From JBAXTZ01 sp037129925 (GTDB taxonomy: Bacteria; Bacillota; Negativicutes; JBAXTZ01), in the NCBI GenBank assembly GCA_037129925.1, contig JBAXTZ010000001.1, positions 1-64,000 of the forward strand: a stretch of 64,000 bases of DNA. Direction: 5' to 3'. The notes beneath the pieces were generated by a model. The model did no database searches. It had not been told where the DNA came from and was given only the letters and a program-made list of their open reading frames with translations. Every line of letters begins with the position of its first letter. Within the stretch, counting starts at the first letter, position 1. Both the position numbers and the translations under genes were made by a program. This document shows, piece after piece, positions 34,396 to 43,794 of this stretch.

Positions 34396-35715
34396 TCAAT
34401 TCAGATATTTTTTCAACAAATTCGGCAAACAGCCAATCAATCCCAGCGGAATGTTCAAAACGCCGCCATTTAGGACAAGATTTCTTTGCGATGTCCGTAG
34501 CGCTACTATCGGTGAATACTTATCCCGATATACCTGCAAACTTTTGGAACGGACATTTTCTGCCGCTTTCACTTCCAAAGGCAAAATCAGTTCCTGATAT
34601 TGAAAGATAAAATCAACCTCAGCCGTATTACCAGATGTCCAGTAGTACGGAACGATATCCTGCGCGATTAACTGTTGTAGCACGAAATTTTCGGTCAGCG
34701 GACCGGTAAATAGCGAAAACATCGGCGAACCTTCTAACAACATTCTGGCAGTAACTCCGGTTTTTCTGCGTAACAAACCAACATCCGGAAGATGCAGTTT
34801 AAAAAATCTACTGTTAGCATAGGCGTTCAAAGGGAATTGCGGAAGGTCGATCCGCTCGACTTTGTGCGCCAAGCCAGCACTGACAATCCATTCCAGAGCC
34901 GTTTCATATTCACGGGCTCTGGCGCCTTCTTTAACCATGCCGAATACAAATTTGCCGTTTTCTTTCGCCAATTGTTCGGGAATGGAATTCCAAACTCGCT
35001 GAATTCGCGGCACGATTTCGGCAGGCGCATGTTTGGAAAAATCACGCTCATACGCAAGCAAAATTGCCGCCAACACTTTTTCGGTCTCTTCAACATCCTT
35101 ACTCACCAGCCAACAGCCAACCGCCTCCGGCATTCCGCCGCACAATAGATAATTTTGTCGCAGGTCAGTAATTTTTTCAAAAATCGCCAAGGGAATTTCT
35201 TCGGCGGCGATGATTTGGTCAAGATATTCACCCAACATGCTTTCACCGGCTGACTCAATATATTCTCTGAAACTTAGTGGATGCATCGTGAGAAAGTCCA
35301 CCTTGCCAACCGGAAACGAACCGGGTTGTGACAGCGTCACGCCCAGCAACGAACCGGCACAGACAATATGATATTCCGGCGCTTTCTCACAAAAATATTT
35401 TAGCGAATTTAGCGCATCGTTACATTCCTGGATTTCATCAAAAATCACCAGCGTGTTTTCCGGCACAATTTTCTTGCCATGCAACACGCTCAACGCATGC
35501 AGTAATCGCTCCGGATTCTTATCGCGCGCGAAGAGCGCCTGTAAACTCTTGTTCTCGTCAAAATTAAAGTAGGCGCAATCCGCGTACTCGCTCTCGCCGA
35601 ATTCCTTTAAAGAATATGTTTTTCCGACCTGCCTGATACCCTGCAGTATTAAAGGTTTTCTGCGCGGCGACTGTTTCCAGTTTTTCAGTTGGCGATTTAT
35701 TTTTCTAATTAACAC
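34396..35715 (-). CDS. AAA ATPase with DUF4143 domain (parent of the relics)
   Basis: A 439-residue P-loop ATPase. RRKPLILQGIRQVGKTYSL near residue 20 (Walker A), NTLVIFDEIQ near 95 (Walker B) and HIVCAGSLLGV come first. DUF4143 follows to a nuclease-like end (AEVDFIFQYQELILPLEVKA, with E-VDF and E-K). The family's function is unknown. The GTG at 35715 with GAGGTGAAGCTT gives the usual RKINRQLKNW start; an ATG at 35745 would add ten residues. Three deleted copies of this gene are nearby (24199-24313, 31487-31870, 46878-47105), so it is the apparent source of a local repeat family. Confidence 0.88.
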   Translation of the reverse strand: MLIRKINRQLKNWKQSPRRKPLILQGIRQVGKTYSLKEFGESEYADCAYFNFDENKSLQALFARDKNPERLLHALSVLHGKKIVPENTLVIFDEIQECNDALNSLKYFCEKAPEYHIVCAGSLLGVTLSQPGSFPVGKVDFLTMHPLSFREYIESAGESMLGEYLDQIIAAEEIPLAIFEKITDLRQNYLLCGGMPEAVGCWLVSKDVEETEKVLAAILLAYERDFSKHAPAEIVPRIQRVWNSIPEQLAKENGKFVFGMVKEGARAREYETALEWIVSAGLAHKVERIDLPQFPLNAYANSRFFKLHLPDVGLLRRKTGVTARMLLEGSPMFSLFTGPLTENFVLQQLIAQDIVPYYWTSGNTAEVDFIFQYQELILPLEVKAAENVRSKSLQVYRDKYSPIVALRTSQRNLVLNGGVLNIPLGLIGCLPNLLKKYLN

Positions 35716-35764
35716 AAGCTTCACCTCATCAACATCCGTCGCCATAATTTTACCATACTTTTTG

Positions 35765-35829
35765 CAACGATTCACATTTTTGATATGAATTATGTGCAAC
35801 GCTCACACATTTTTGATACGTAAAAGGTG
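35765..35829. promoter_or_regulatory. two 32-33-base tandem units upstream of the DUF4143 ATPase
   Basis: Units at 35765-35796 and 35797-35829 share the plan CAACG, TCACA, TTTTTGATA and a closing GTG. The first has CACAT and ATGTG as inverted arms. Similar units sit upstream of the relics at 31804-31840 and 47033-47095. Position suggests an operator, possibly for autoregulation. Confidence 0.5.
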
Positions 35830-35891
35830 TATTTAATCATTATTGAATGTTTTTCATCGCGCTAAGCAAACAATACAGCTTGCTGATTTTG

Positions 35892-36740
35892 TCAAAAACG
35901 TTCTGCAATCAATCTCTCCATCGCAAATATTTCCCGCAATGCTCTCGAAACTCCGGCGTCATCGTTGCTGGCAGTAACCAGCGCGCATACAGATTTCACA
36001 CCGTCGCTGGCGTTCCCCATCGCAACCGGCAAGCCGACTGCTTGCAGCATCGACAAATCATTCTCGCTATCACCGATGGCAACTAACTCGCTCCGGTCAA
36101 TACCTAGCGAAAATGCGTAGTCCAGGAGCGCGACACCTTTGGAAATACCTCCTGCAACAATGTCCAGACTGAGCTTCGACGCACGAAACACTTCAACACC
36201 GTCAATAAGCCGGAGTTGCTGTTGTAGCGGTTCGAGCAGCGTTTGGTCACTCACCGGATACATGAGCTTAATAATTTTCTCGCCACTCGCTAGCAATTCA
36301 TCAATGCCTGCAATCACTTTAAACTCCATATGCCGTGATAACTGTTTGCTGAAGTGCGCGAACGGATTGCGCTGTTCGTCAAACTCATGTGGATTAAACG
36401 AATACACTTTATCCAGCCCGTAATAGCGCGGATAAAGACCGGCAGTTTGAAAGTAATTGTACAACTCAGTTAACGGTTGGAGCGGAATACTTTTGCAATA
36501 GTAGGTTTCGCCACTCACGACATCGCGCATCGTTGCGCCGTTGCAGCCCAAAATCGGCGCGCTAATCCCCAAAGTGTTAACATACTCACGCGCCATAATG
36601 TCCGGTCGCCCGGTGACAACGACAAACCGCACACCGCGTTGGCGTAGTTCCCGAATTGTTTGCACATTTTCAGCAGGAATTTCGTTTCGACTGTTCAACA
36701 ACGTCCCGTCAATATCAATGGCTACAAGTTTGTATTGCAT
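35892..36740 (-). CDS. HAD-superfamily Cof-type phosphatase
   Basis: A Cof/Yid-type HAD hydrolase, typically acting on sugar phosphates or flavin phosphates in the cytoplasm. Motif I AIDIDGTLLNS near residue 8, motif II VVVTGRP near 41, and the motif III/IV region SKGVALLDYAF...VAIGDSENDLSML near 205-230 are all present. Length (282) and cap (type C2B) are normal. Nearest plausible ribosome-binding site is GGAGA eleven bases upstream of the ATG. The substrate cannot be told from sequence. Confidence 0.9.
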   Translation of the reverse strand: MQYKLVAIDIDGTLLNSRNEIPAENVQTIRELRQRGVRFVVVTGRPDIMAREYVNTLGISAPILGCNGATMRDVVSGETYYCKSIPLQPLTELYNYFQTAGLYPRYYGLDKVYSFNPHEFDEQRNPFAHFSKQLSRHMEFKVIAGIDELLASGEKIIKLMYPVSDQTLLEPLQQQLRLIDGVEVFRASKLSLDIVAGGISKGVALLDYAFSLGIDRSELVAIGDSENDLSMLQAVGLPVAMGNASDGVKSVCALVTASNDDAGVSRALREIFAMERLIAERF

Positions 36741-36804
36741 ATCAGGCTAATCTCCAATTTCCACATAACATTATTATCCATATTTAGCGTACTTCTATAT
36801 GTAA

Positions 36805-37727
36805 TCACAGCTTTGTACCACTCGCTAACAAGAACTCACCTGAATCAATCATTCCAGGCTGGCAATAAGCCTGCTCTTCAAGACGGAGTATCGTCCGCCA
36901 CGCGTTTTCACTTTCATTCAGCGTTTCCGCAGCTTTGTGAAAGCCGCAGGTAAAGCAAGGACTTCCACCCATAGTCAGGTTGCCAAATCCGGCTTTTTCG
37001 AGTAATGATTTCATTTCCGCAGAGTCAAAAATATGTCGCGGCGGATGCGCTTAAATACACCCCATTTATTGCAAACACTGAGCAAAATAGTGCCGCCGAC
37101 TTTCGTTACCCGCGCCAATTCGCTGATCGCTTTTTCATAATTGTTAACGACGTAATTTAGTGGCGCGCCATAGCAAACCACCGTGTCGAACGAATTATCT
37201 TCAAAAACTGAGAGGTCGAGTAAATCAACGCCTATTCTGCAATTATTCAGCAGCAGATTACCCACATGAAAATCACCGTGTTGAAAAGTCTGTTTCCTGT
37301 CTTCCAGTCCGCTTAAATTGTGATTAATAAACTCCAGAAACTTTGTATCGTTATTACACTTTATCGGACACGCTTCATATTTCAAGCGTTTAATTCTAAT
37401 CTTCTCCGTGTACTTTTTCGCCCAGCCAACTCCACCTTCCGGCGCGTTGACAGAGTGTATCTTTCGCAGCATTTGACCGCTTAACAGTCCATATTTATAT
37501 TGCTCGCTTTCAGAACAATTAGTCAAAGCGGCTTCGGCATCGTCACCTTCTACCCAAGAGAGCAATTGATACACTTCTGCTCCATCAGAGCAAATTCCAA
37601 AATCAACCGGCTCGGAAGCAGTAATACCAAGCCTGGAAACTGACTTAAGATACTCATTTTCAAATTGCCCGCAGAACTGCCGCGGATTCAGTCTTGTTTT
37701 CATAAATATGCCGGATAATATTATCAA
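36805..37727 (-). pseudogene. aminoglycoside-phosphotransferase/methyltransferase chimera with frameshift
   Basis: The frame starts as an APH-type kinase: SEPVDFGICSDGAEVYQLLS, WVEGDDAEAA, GQMLRKIHSV and catalytic QHGDFHVGNLLL. The first 30 or so residues of that family are missing. Right after CRIGVDLLD it becomes a SAM-methyltransferase (LSVFEDNSFDTVVCYGAPLN, ELARVTKVGGTILLSV). A frameshift near 37015-37040 then ends the frame. The rest of the methyltransferase continues in another frame to 36805 (HPPRHIFDSAEMKSLLEKAG, MIDSGEFLLASG). Neither half is complete: the kinase lacks its Mg-binding DFG-like segment and the methyltransferase lacks its SAM-binding GxGxG. Confidence 0.8.
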
Positions 37728-38667
37728 TCTCGGTTTCCTGTAACGCGAAGTCGTTGATCTTGTACTGTGCCGACAGTTTGGTTATCAGGTCGATGGCGGA
37801 TATTTTATCTCGGTTGAACAGTATAAGTCGACGTAATCCCTCGGTTTTCATCGTAGTATGCAAATCACAATCTTGAATTGTCGCCGGTTCGTCGAAATCC
37901 ACCACCAGCATCCGGTCTTTGCCGAACCGGTCTTTGATTTCGTCGATGTTGCCGTCATAAATTATTTTACCCAGATCGATAATTACAATCCGTTTGCAAA
38001 GTTTTTCGATATCACTCATATCATGTGTTGTAAGAATCACTGTCACGCCGGTTTCACGGTTGATCTTGGCGATAAACTCACGGATGCGCTCTTTCGCGAC
38101 AACGTCCAACCCGATGGTCGGCTCGTCGAGGAACACTACCTTGGGATTATGCAGCAGGCTGGCGGCGATTTCACAGCGCATCCGCTGGCCGAGACTCAAT
38201 TGCCGTACCGGCATGTGCAGAAATTCGTCGATACCGAGAACTTCCGTGAACAATTCGATATTTTTTTGGTATGCCGGACGCGGAATGCGATAGATCGTGC
38301 GCAACAGATCGAACGACTCGTCAACCGGGAGATTCCACCATAACTGGGTGCGCTGTCCAAATACCACGCCAATATTTTTGGTATAGGCTTTCCGCTGTTT
38401 GTAAGGGACTATACCGCCGACTTCCACCGTTCCGGCAGTCGGCACCAGTATTCCCGTAAGCATCTTGATCGTTGTGGACTTTCCCGCGCCGTTTGGCCCG
38501 ATGAATCCGACAATTTCACCGGCGGCAATTTGCATATCGATACTATCCACCGCTTTTTTCAGCAGCCGCTCCGGCTTGAACATACTCTTGATCACGCCGC
38601 CGATTCCTGACTGCCGCTTATTGATCACAAAATGTTTGGACAGATTTTCAATTCTTATCAAATTCAT
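37660..38667 (-). CDS. ABC-2-type exporter ATP-binding protein (COG4586-like)
   Basis: ATPase with GFIGPNGAGKSTTIKMLTG (Walker A), LSLGQRMRCEIAASLLHNP (signature) and KVVFLDEPTIGLD (Walker B). Together with the two permease genes upstream it forms a complete ABC-2 exporter of the COG4586/4587/3694 set, common in Firmicutes and of unknown cargo. GGGAGCTGATA precedes the ATG. The family end is near RHIYE; the last 12 or so residues (NKTESAAVLRAI) and the 68-base overlap with the APH/methyltransferase chimera indicate that the 3' end abuts inserted sequence. Confidence 0.9.
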   Translation of the reverse strand: MNLIRIENLSKHFVINKRQSGIGGVIKSMFKPERLLKKAVDSIDMQIAAGEIVGFIGPNGAGKSTTIKMLTGILVPTAGTVEVGGIVPYKQRKAYTKNIGVVFGQRTQLWWNLPVDESFDLLRTIYRIPRPAYQKNIELFTEVLGIDEFLHMPVRQLSLGQRMRCEIAASLLHNPKVVFLDEPTIGLDVVAKERIREFIAKINRETGVTVILTTHDMSDIEKLCKRIVIIDLGKIIYDGNIDEIKDRFGKDRMLVVDFDEPATIQDCDLHTTMKTEGLRRLILFNRDKISAIDLITKLSAQYKINDFALQETEIDNIIRHIYENKTESAAVLRAI

Positions 38668-38669
38668 TA

Positions 38670-39470
38670 TCAGCTCCCGGTACTCGAATAGTGGCGCAGC
38701 CCGATTTTCCAGAACCGGCTGGCGAGTGTTATCAACACCACGCTATATAACAATGATACTTTCCACACCCAATGTGGCAACGCCGCATATTCCGGATTAT
38801 CCAGAAATATTCCCGCCGGAACGTAGCTTACAAATGCCATCGGCAAAATTGCAAACAGGATGAATTTGATAATGCCGTTAAACAATGTCACCGGATAAAA
38901 GGCAAATTCCCGAAACGAGTTGTAAAGGTTATTCAGTCCGCCGGTATCGGTTATATAAAACGCGCAGGCACCGATTGCCAGCCGGATTGCACCCTGAATC
39001 AGAATTGCGGAAAATATCGTCAAGACAAAGAAAACAATCTTCTCCGCCGTCCAGTCAATATGAAACTCCTTGTGAAAAACCAAAAATATCGCGATCGCTG
39101 CAAAAAAATGGCCAAAGCCGCCCATTTCAAACCGGACACCGATAATACTGGCGACCGGATTTATTGGCCGTAGCAGCATTACATCCAGCTCACCGCGTTT
39201 GACCAGATTGCCTACTTCTGACAAATTGATGAAGATCATGCCGCCGATTCCGTATGTCCCCAGGCACAGCATGTAGATAAAAACAATTTGACCCAGTGTC
39301 CAGGCGCCGATGCTGCCAAATCGTTGCATGATTATCCAGATACCAAAAAAGCTGGAAAGATATGTCAGGCCCAAACCGAAAATATAGAATACCAGGCTGA
39401 ACCGGTTGATCAGCGATGAACGGAAACTGGCACCTGCCAACCGGTAATAACAATACAAATCATGCAGCAT
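38670..39470 (-). CDS. ABC-2-type exporter permease (second)
   Basis: A 266-residue membrane protein with six predicted helices. It belongs to the COG3694/COG4587 group that pairs with COG4586 ATPases (FRSSLINRFSLVFYIFGLGL, KRGELDVMLLRPINPVASII, GIFLDNPEYAALP). It follows the first permease without a gap and precedes the ATPase by two bases, so all three are one operon. The cargo is not known. GGAGGCTGAG precedes the ATG. Confidence 0.88.
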   Translation of the reverse strand: MLHDLYCYYRLAGASFRSSLINRFSLVFYIFGLGLTYLSSFFGIWIIMQRFGSIGAWTLGQIVFIYMLCLGTYGIGGMIFINLSEVGNLVKRGELDVMLLRPINPVASIIGVRFEMGGFGHFFAAIAIFLVFHKEFHIDWTAEKIVFFVLTIFSAILIQGAIRLAIGACAFYITDTGGLNNLYNSFREFAFYPVTLFNGIIKFILFAILPMAFVSYVPAGIFLDNPEYAALPHWVWKVSLLYSVVLITLASRFWKIGLRHYSSTGS

Positions 39471-39471
39471 C

Positions 39472-40272
39472 TCAGCCTCCCTGTGCCACTACTTTTTTTA
39501 CCCCGGCTGTCCACATAAAGTAAGCGCCTGCAAACAAGATGACCAGCCACAACAATGTAACACCATAAACGCTCAACAGCGATATGTCCGCGCGTTCGCC
39601 AAGAAATCCGGCTATCGGCGTAAAAATTATATCTTTGAACGGCAGAACATTCACGATATTTAGCAGCCATCGCGGATAAAACCACAGCGGCACAAACGAC
39701 CCACAGAACACTACCATAATCGCTTCTTTTATATAGTGACAGTACATCGTACCCAGATACCAGAAGCTGATCATGTCGATAATAAAATTAACCAGAAACA
39801 TCAGAATAAACCCGAGCAACATTCCGATGCAGAGGTTTATTATTGCCAGCGGCGCCGGGTTCCAGCTGATCCCGTATATCAGCGATAGAGCTATCAAAAT
39901 CGGCGCCATGTTGGTAATAAATACCGAGATAGCATTACCGACCGCCTGAGCAAACAACACCGACGGCAGCGATACCGGGTACAACAGATCACGGGCAATC
40001 GTCCCTTCATTCAGCCGCGAAGCTATCTCATAACCGGATATCGAGAACACGACACTACCGATTGCCGCGGAAAGTATCGAAAACTTTATAGTCTTGAGCG
40101 CCAGCTCCGGCGAAAGACTATTGGCGTTCAGAGTGACGACCGCATACCAAATCGCAACCGTCGCGTAAGAATAAAGAAAATTCGTGAACAACCGGATCAA
40201 AAAGCTGACCCGAAAATTCATTGTGTCCTGTAGCTTAATCTGCGCAGACTTGATATATGGCGCTAAAAACAT
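39472..40272 (-). CDS. ABC-2-type exporter permease (first)
   Basis: First gene of the exporter operon. A 266-residue membrane protein (YIKSAQIKLQDTMNFRVSFL, ASRLNEGTIARDLLYPVSLP, NVLPFKDIIFTPIAGFLGER). The ATG at 40272 has GGGAGA upstream. The open frame extends 58 codons further, but that stretch has no site and its residues are not membrane-like. Same length as its partner. Confidence 0.88.
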   Translation of the reverse strand: MFLAPYIKSAQIKLQDTMNFRVSFLIRLFTNFLYSYATVAIWYAVVTLNANSLSPELALKTIKFSILSAAIGSVVFSISGYEIASRLNEGTIARDLLYPVSLPSVLFAQAVGNAISVFITNMAPILIALSLIYGISWNPAPLAIINLCIGMLLGFILMFLVNFIIDMISFWYLGTMYCHYIKEAIMVVFCGSFVPLWFYPRWLLNIVNVLPFKDIIFTPIAGFLGERADISLLSVYGVTLLWLVILFAGAYFMWTAGVKKVVAQGG

Positions 40273-40412
40273 GGTGAGTCTCCCATTTACTTCGTTATCA
40301 TTAATGTTGCCCGGCCGATTTTTTTTACACCCAGCACAAAACGCTTTCGCTAATCGATTTGCGTCTGGATTTAGAAATTTTTCTGTTTTTAAAATACACC
40401 AGACACAAAACC

Positions 40413-41273
40413 CTACCCGCGCCAAATTTCCGAACAATCTACACACAGATATTTCCCGAGTTGAATCTTCGGCTTGTTCTTGCCGTGAAAGTCGCTGCCT
40501 GCGGTCATCAACAAATTATTTTGCCGCGCTTTCCCGGCAAAATATTCCTGTTGTTCCGGCGTATGATAATTATTGAAAATCTCAACGCCTTCGATTCCGG
40601 CGGCGATGATTTTGTCAATAAATTCCGGGTTGTCTTTCAGGTTCGCACCGGGATGTGCGATTACCGGAATACCGCCGGTAGCCTTGACCAGTTTGACCGC
40701 ATCGGTCAGCTTCATAAATTCTACCGGTACATATGCCGGTTTGCCTTGAGAAAAATAATCCCAGTAGAAATTTATGTAGGGCATATCGCTACGTTCGCCA
40801 CCGGAAAGATACGGACGCAGTATTTCGCAATCCGCAGCCTCGGATTTGTGCAATACTACTTCGGCAATATGTTCAGCGCAAGGAATCTGCCCGTTGGCGG
40901 CTGCCAAAACTTCGCCAATTCCGACATTCACGCCAAGCGCACGCATATTAGCAATCATCGGTTCCAGCGTCGCCGCGCCCTTGGCGAATAGTTTGCGTTC
41001 CAACTCCGCAAATTCCGGTGCATTCCAGTCGATATTATAACCAAGCAGATGCAAATTGACCCCTTCATGCGCACAGTCAATCTCAATTCCCGGAATCACG
41101 CGGATTCCCGCAGTACTGCCTAACTTAATTGCCCCGGCAACGCCTTTGACACTGTTATGATCAGTAATCGCCAGCGTTTTTATCCCAAGCGCGCGCGCCT
41201 GCGTCATTATCTCAGCAACCGAAAATTCGGCATCCGAGCTGTTATTGGAGTGAATATGCAAATCAACCAGCAT
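40413..41273 (-). CDS. PHP-domain metal-dependent phosphoesterase
   Basis: PHP fold: VDLHIHSNNSSDAE near residue 5, LAITDHNS near 38, GIEIDC near 70, PVIAHPGA near 210 and TAGSDFHG near 255 supply the metal ligands. Resembles stand-alone YciV-type 3',5'-nucleotidases/oligoribonuclease-like phosphatases. The ATG at 41273 (LVDLHIH) follows AAGGCGG; a TTG seven codons earlier is less likely. Pieces of this gene occur in the mosaic at 4354-4566. Confidence 0.88.
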   Translation of the reverse strand: MLVDLHIHSNNSSDAEFSVAEIMTQARALGIKTLAITDHNSVKGVAGAIKLGSTAGIRVIPGIEIDCAHEGVNLHLLGYNIDWNAPEFAELERKLFAKGAATLEPMIANMRALGVNVGIGEVLAAANGQIPCAEHIAEVVLHKSEAADCEILRPYLSGGERSDMPYINFYWDYFSQGKPAYVPVEFMKLTDAVKLVKATGGIPVIAHPGANLKDNPEFIDKIIAAGIEGVEIFNNYHTPEQQEYFAGKARQNNLLMTAGSDFHGKNKPKIQLGKYLCVDCSEIWRG

Positions 41274-41398
41274 AAGTTTTTCCGCCTTTCTCAAACTTTA
41301 CTCCGCCAGATTATGGTAATCATCTTCATGATTGACAAATAAAAAATCAATAACGGTTCTGTATGAATATACACTAACTAACGATTGCAGTACTGGTT

Positions 41399-41860
41399 TC
41401 ACAATATCTGCTCTCCCTCCCATCCGTATTCGCTGTAGAAAACATTATGCTGAATACCCTCAACCGCTTGTCTGATATAAGGAATAACAGTCTCAGGCAG
41501 ATTTTCCAAATCAAACCAGGATAAATCATCGCATTTATGCGGCTCTTTGTTGATTATCTCTCCGCACCAACTGTCAGCCACAAAAAATACATCAACCCGC
41601 TCGAACTGCTCGCCGTGATTAGCATTTCTGTGCATTACATGCGCGACTTTCAGATTTTTCGGTTCGAGAAGAATTCCCGCTTCTTCTTCAGCTTCACGGA
41701 TAATGCATTCAGTAAAAGTTTCACTCGCGTCAACGTGCCCAGCGATCATTGAATAGTTGCCGTCTTCATAGCCAGTATTATAGCGCCGGAGCAGCAGAAT
41801 CTTGTTATCCTTTATCAAGACCAAATAAGCCGCCGGAATATTACAATGCCTGATTTTCAT
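41399..41860 (-). CDS. NUDIX hydrolase
   Basis: A 153-residue NUDIX protein with an intact box: GHVDASETFTECIIREAEEE followed by AGI. These enzymes hydrolyse nucleoside diphosphates linked to another moiety. Substrate unknown. The ATG at 41860 has AGAGGA upstream. The gene follows AAC(3) with 34 bases between. Its C-terminal PYIRQAVEGI...YSEYGW piece is repeated in the mosaic at 4354. Confidence 0.9.
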   Translation of the reverse strand: MKIRHCNIPAAYLVLIKDNKILLLRRYNTGYEDGNYSMIAGHVDASETFTECIIREAEEEAGILLEPKNLKVAHVMHRNANHGEQFERVDVFFVADSWCGEIINKEPHKCDDLSWFDLENLPETVIPYIRQAVEGIQHNVFYSEYGWEGEQIL

Positions 41861-41894
41861 AGTATCCTCTTCAATCTTTCTATAAAAAGTCATC

Positions 41895-42704
41895 TCACTT
41901 GTTCGATATGCCTTTTAGCCATTCGACAGCAAAATCCACCGCCACCCGCTGCCTGAACAACCGGCAGTTCGCTGAACCGACTGTGCCATGTTTCACCGGA
42001 CACCGCTGTTCAAAATCACGACCAACGTCTGGAAACGAATCCGTGTCGTAATCAAAATCTTCAAATTCTTGCCAAATCGTTTCACCATTCACAAGCAGCG
42101 GCGCGCCGTTCGTCTTGTGGACAATCCCCGGCGTTCGCGCCTCCGCCAGATGGAACGAGGTGTTGGTGTGATATTCGGTGCCCAGCATCAGAACACAACC
42201 ATCTAATTCATACAGTCTGGCTAGTGGCGAACCCTCACCCAAAGAATATTCCAGTTTATGATTTCCCGTCAAATATCGTGCATAATTGCCTAACGCCGCA
42301 AAGGAAACCGCGGGATGACTGCTACGAAAGACCCGCGGTAATTTTCGAAACGTCTCGGGAATTTTCCCGACATTGCGCGTCGGCGTGATGTCCGGCTGAA
42401 AAGCAGGCATCGCAGCTTTGATTATCGGAATCCAGTCCGGCGGCACCGGCGGATTACACCAATCTGCCGGATCAGAATAATCACCGGAAAAGGCTGGAAC
42501 CATTACCGTTCCGATATGCGTTATCACGTCCAGCAGCGCCTGAATCACGGTAACCGCCCCGCCGCACACCCAACCGAGCGAGCCGAGTGACGAATGTACC
42601 AGCACATTCATACCCGGCGCCAATCCCAGTTTGCGCAAATCGCAAGCCAGGCTTTCCCGCGTGCGCGGTTGATCAGCTTTTTGAATACTGGTTAGTTCAG
42701 ACAT
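41895..42704 (-). CDS. AAC(3)-family N-acetyltransferase
   Basis: Antibiotic_NAT fold: LGLAPGMNVLVHSSLGSLGW, VTVIQALLDVITHIGTVMVP, FSGDYSDPADWCNP and SLGEGSPLARLYELDGCVLM. The family acetylates the 3-amino group of aminoglycosides using acetyl-CoA, but many chromosomal members (YokD-like) have other substrates, so resistance should not be assumed. The gene is full length at 269 residues. AAGGA lies nine bases before the ATG. It heads the AAC-NUDIX pair, with PHP 126 bases further on. Confidence 0.88.
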   Translation of the reverse strand: MSELTSIQKADQPRTRESLACDLRKLGLAPGMNVLVHSSLGSLGWVCGGAVTVIQALLDVITHIGTVMVPAFSGDYSDPADWCNPPVPPDWIPIIKAAMPAFQPDITPTRNVGKIPETFRKLPRVFRSSHPAVSFAALGNYARYLTGNHKLEYSLGEGSPLARLYELDGCVLMLGTEYHTNTSFHLAEARTPGIVHKTNGAPLLVNGETIWQEFEDFDYDTDSFPDVGRDFEQRCPVKHGTVGSANCRLFRQRVAVDFAVEWLKGISNK

Positions 42705-42736
42705 AAATATTTTCCTTTATATATGGCGCGTTAACT

Positions 42737-43381
42737 TCATTTCTTCTTTCGCGATGCACGAAATAGCAGCCTCGCCTGTTTTTGTTTGTTTTTATAGTAT
42801 CGCTCACGCAGATTTGAAATTATGATCAATATCATCCCCGTACTAAAATACCATGGACCAAAAATGAATAGTGAAGTAAGATAAAATTTCGCTGGGTTTT
42901 CGAATTCAATCAGCACTCTGCCAGTGATAATGCTTCCCGGTTCACCGAAATCGGAATTCATAACGCAGTCTGCAAAAAAAACTGCGACTACAATTACACT
43001 AAGCGTCAGCCAAAATTTTCCGTTCTTTCTGTTGCTTCTTTTTCGAAACTCTTTATATACCAGGTTCAGTTGCTGCATTTCCAAAAAAAAGGTCGCTGTA
43101 CACGATAGAATAGCAACTAATTGCAATATTGCTACAACAAGAGGTGTAGTGTAATATCGCGAGTAAAGCTCCACGCCTTTTATCATCGGTACAAATATCG
43201 ACATTGCCGCAATAAATATTTTCCCGAATTCACTTGCGTAAATACCGGATAAGTCACAATTAACCAATATAAATGCGGCAAATAAGTGAATCACAAGAAA
43301 TATTGCAACTAAATTTCCGTCGCCACCGGTTATTTTCCGAAGGATAGCAATACGTTTGTTTTTGATGTCTACCTCATTCAT
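42737..43381 (-). CDS. membrane protein of unknown function
   Basis: Not recognised. A 214-residue protein with four predicted helices: LVAIFLVIHLFAAFILVNC, IFIAAMSIFVPMIKGVEL, TTPLVVAILQLVAILSCTA and ILIIISNL at the end. A charged loop (MQQLNLVYKEFRKRSNRKNG) lies in the middle, and the C-terminus (KNKQKQARLLFRASRKKK) is basic, so it is probably cytoplasmic. ATG at 43381 after GGAGAGACA. Only 32 bases separate it from AAC(3), so it may share its transcript. Confidence 0.6.
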   Translation of the reverse strand: MNEVDIKNKRIAILRKITGGDGNLVAIFLVIHLFAAFILVNCDLSGIYASEFGKIFIAAMSIFVPMIKGVELYSRYYTTPLVVAILQLVAILSCTATFFLEMQQLNLVYKEFRKRSNRKNGKFWLTLSVIVVAVFFADCVMNSDFGEPGSIITGRVLIEFENPAKFYLTSLFIFGPWYFSTGMILIIISNLRERYYKNKQKQARLLFRASRKKK

Positions 43382-43794
43382 TGTCTCTCCATTCAAGGCA
43401 CCAAACCAATTTCGGCAATCGCCGGAGCGCCGGACGCGCGGCTATTATTACCGTAGTCATATCAATCTTGCTCCCATCACAATCTAGCTATTCGACAAGC
43501 TCTCCAACATAGTCAACCGCTACCGGCTAAAGTGGCAAACAGTTCTTAGCTGTTCATCGTGTAGCAGAAGCCGGTTGATACTGATAATTTCATCTTTCCT
43601 CAGCCATTTTTAGATTACAACAATTTTTCGGACTCATTGCCTGCAACTACCCGTAATTCACAACACCAGTACGCTGGTGAATCGGCAGCGTGCAACATTG
43701 CTGCACACTAATTTTCATATTGCAATCCTCGCTTACTGAACATGATTTTCAAATGCTCCAGCGCTGGCACATTTGGCGACAGCCGAATCCAGTT
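43382..43794. other. 413-bp gap with two adjacent hairpins
   Basis: No gene is visible. Two neighbouring inverted repeats occur at 43664-43706: CACCAG/CTGGTG and GTGCA/TGCAC. On the minus strand a 23-codon frame (start at the complement of about 43717) runs through them and has a weak ribosome-binding site. It does not match a known peptide. The hairpins could be a terminator or a relic. Confidence 0.4.

Noticed and set aside
37660..37727. A true fusion of the ABC ATPase with a kinase
   Set aside because: The two genes overlap in different frames. The ATPase ends in its own stop, so this is an overlap caused by the inserted chimera rather than a fused protein.
37858..38343. A 161-codon plus-strand frame
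   Set aside because: It lies entirely opposite the ABC ATPase gene, whose motifs are complete. The frame is a by-product of codon usage there.
41895..42704. AAC(3) as an acquired aminoglycoside resistance gene
   Set aside because: The family includes many chromosomal members with other substrates, and there is no mobile element or resistance cassette around it. Resistance is not claimed.
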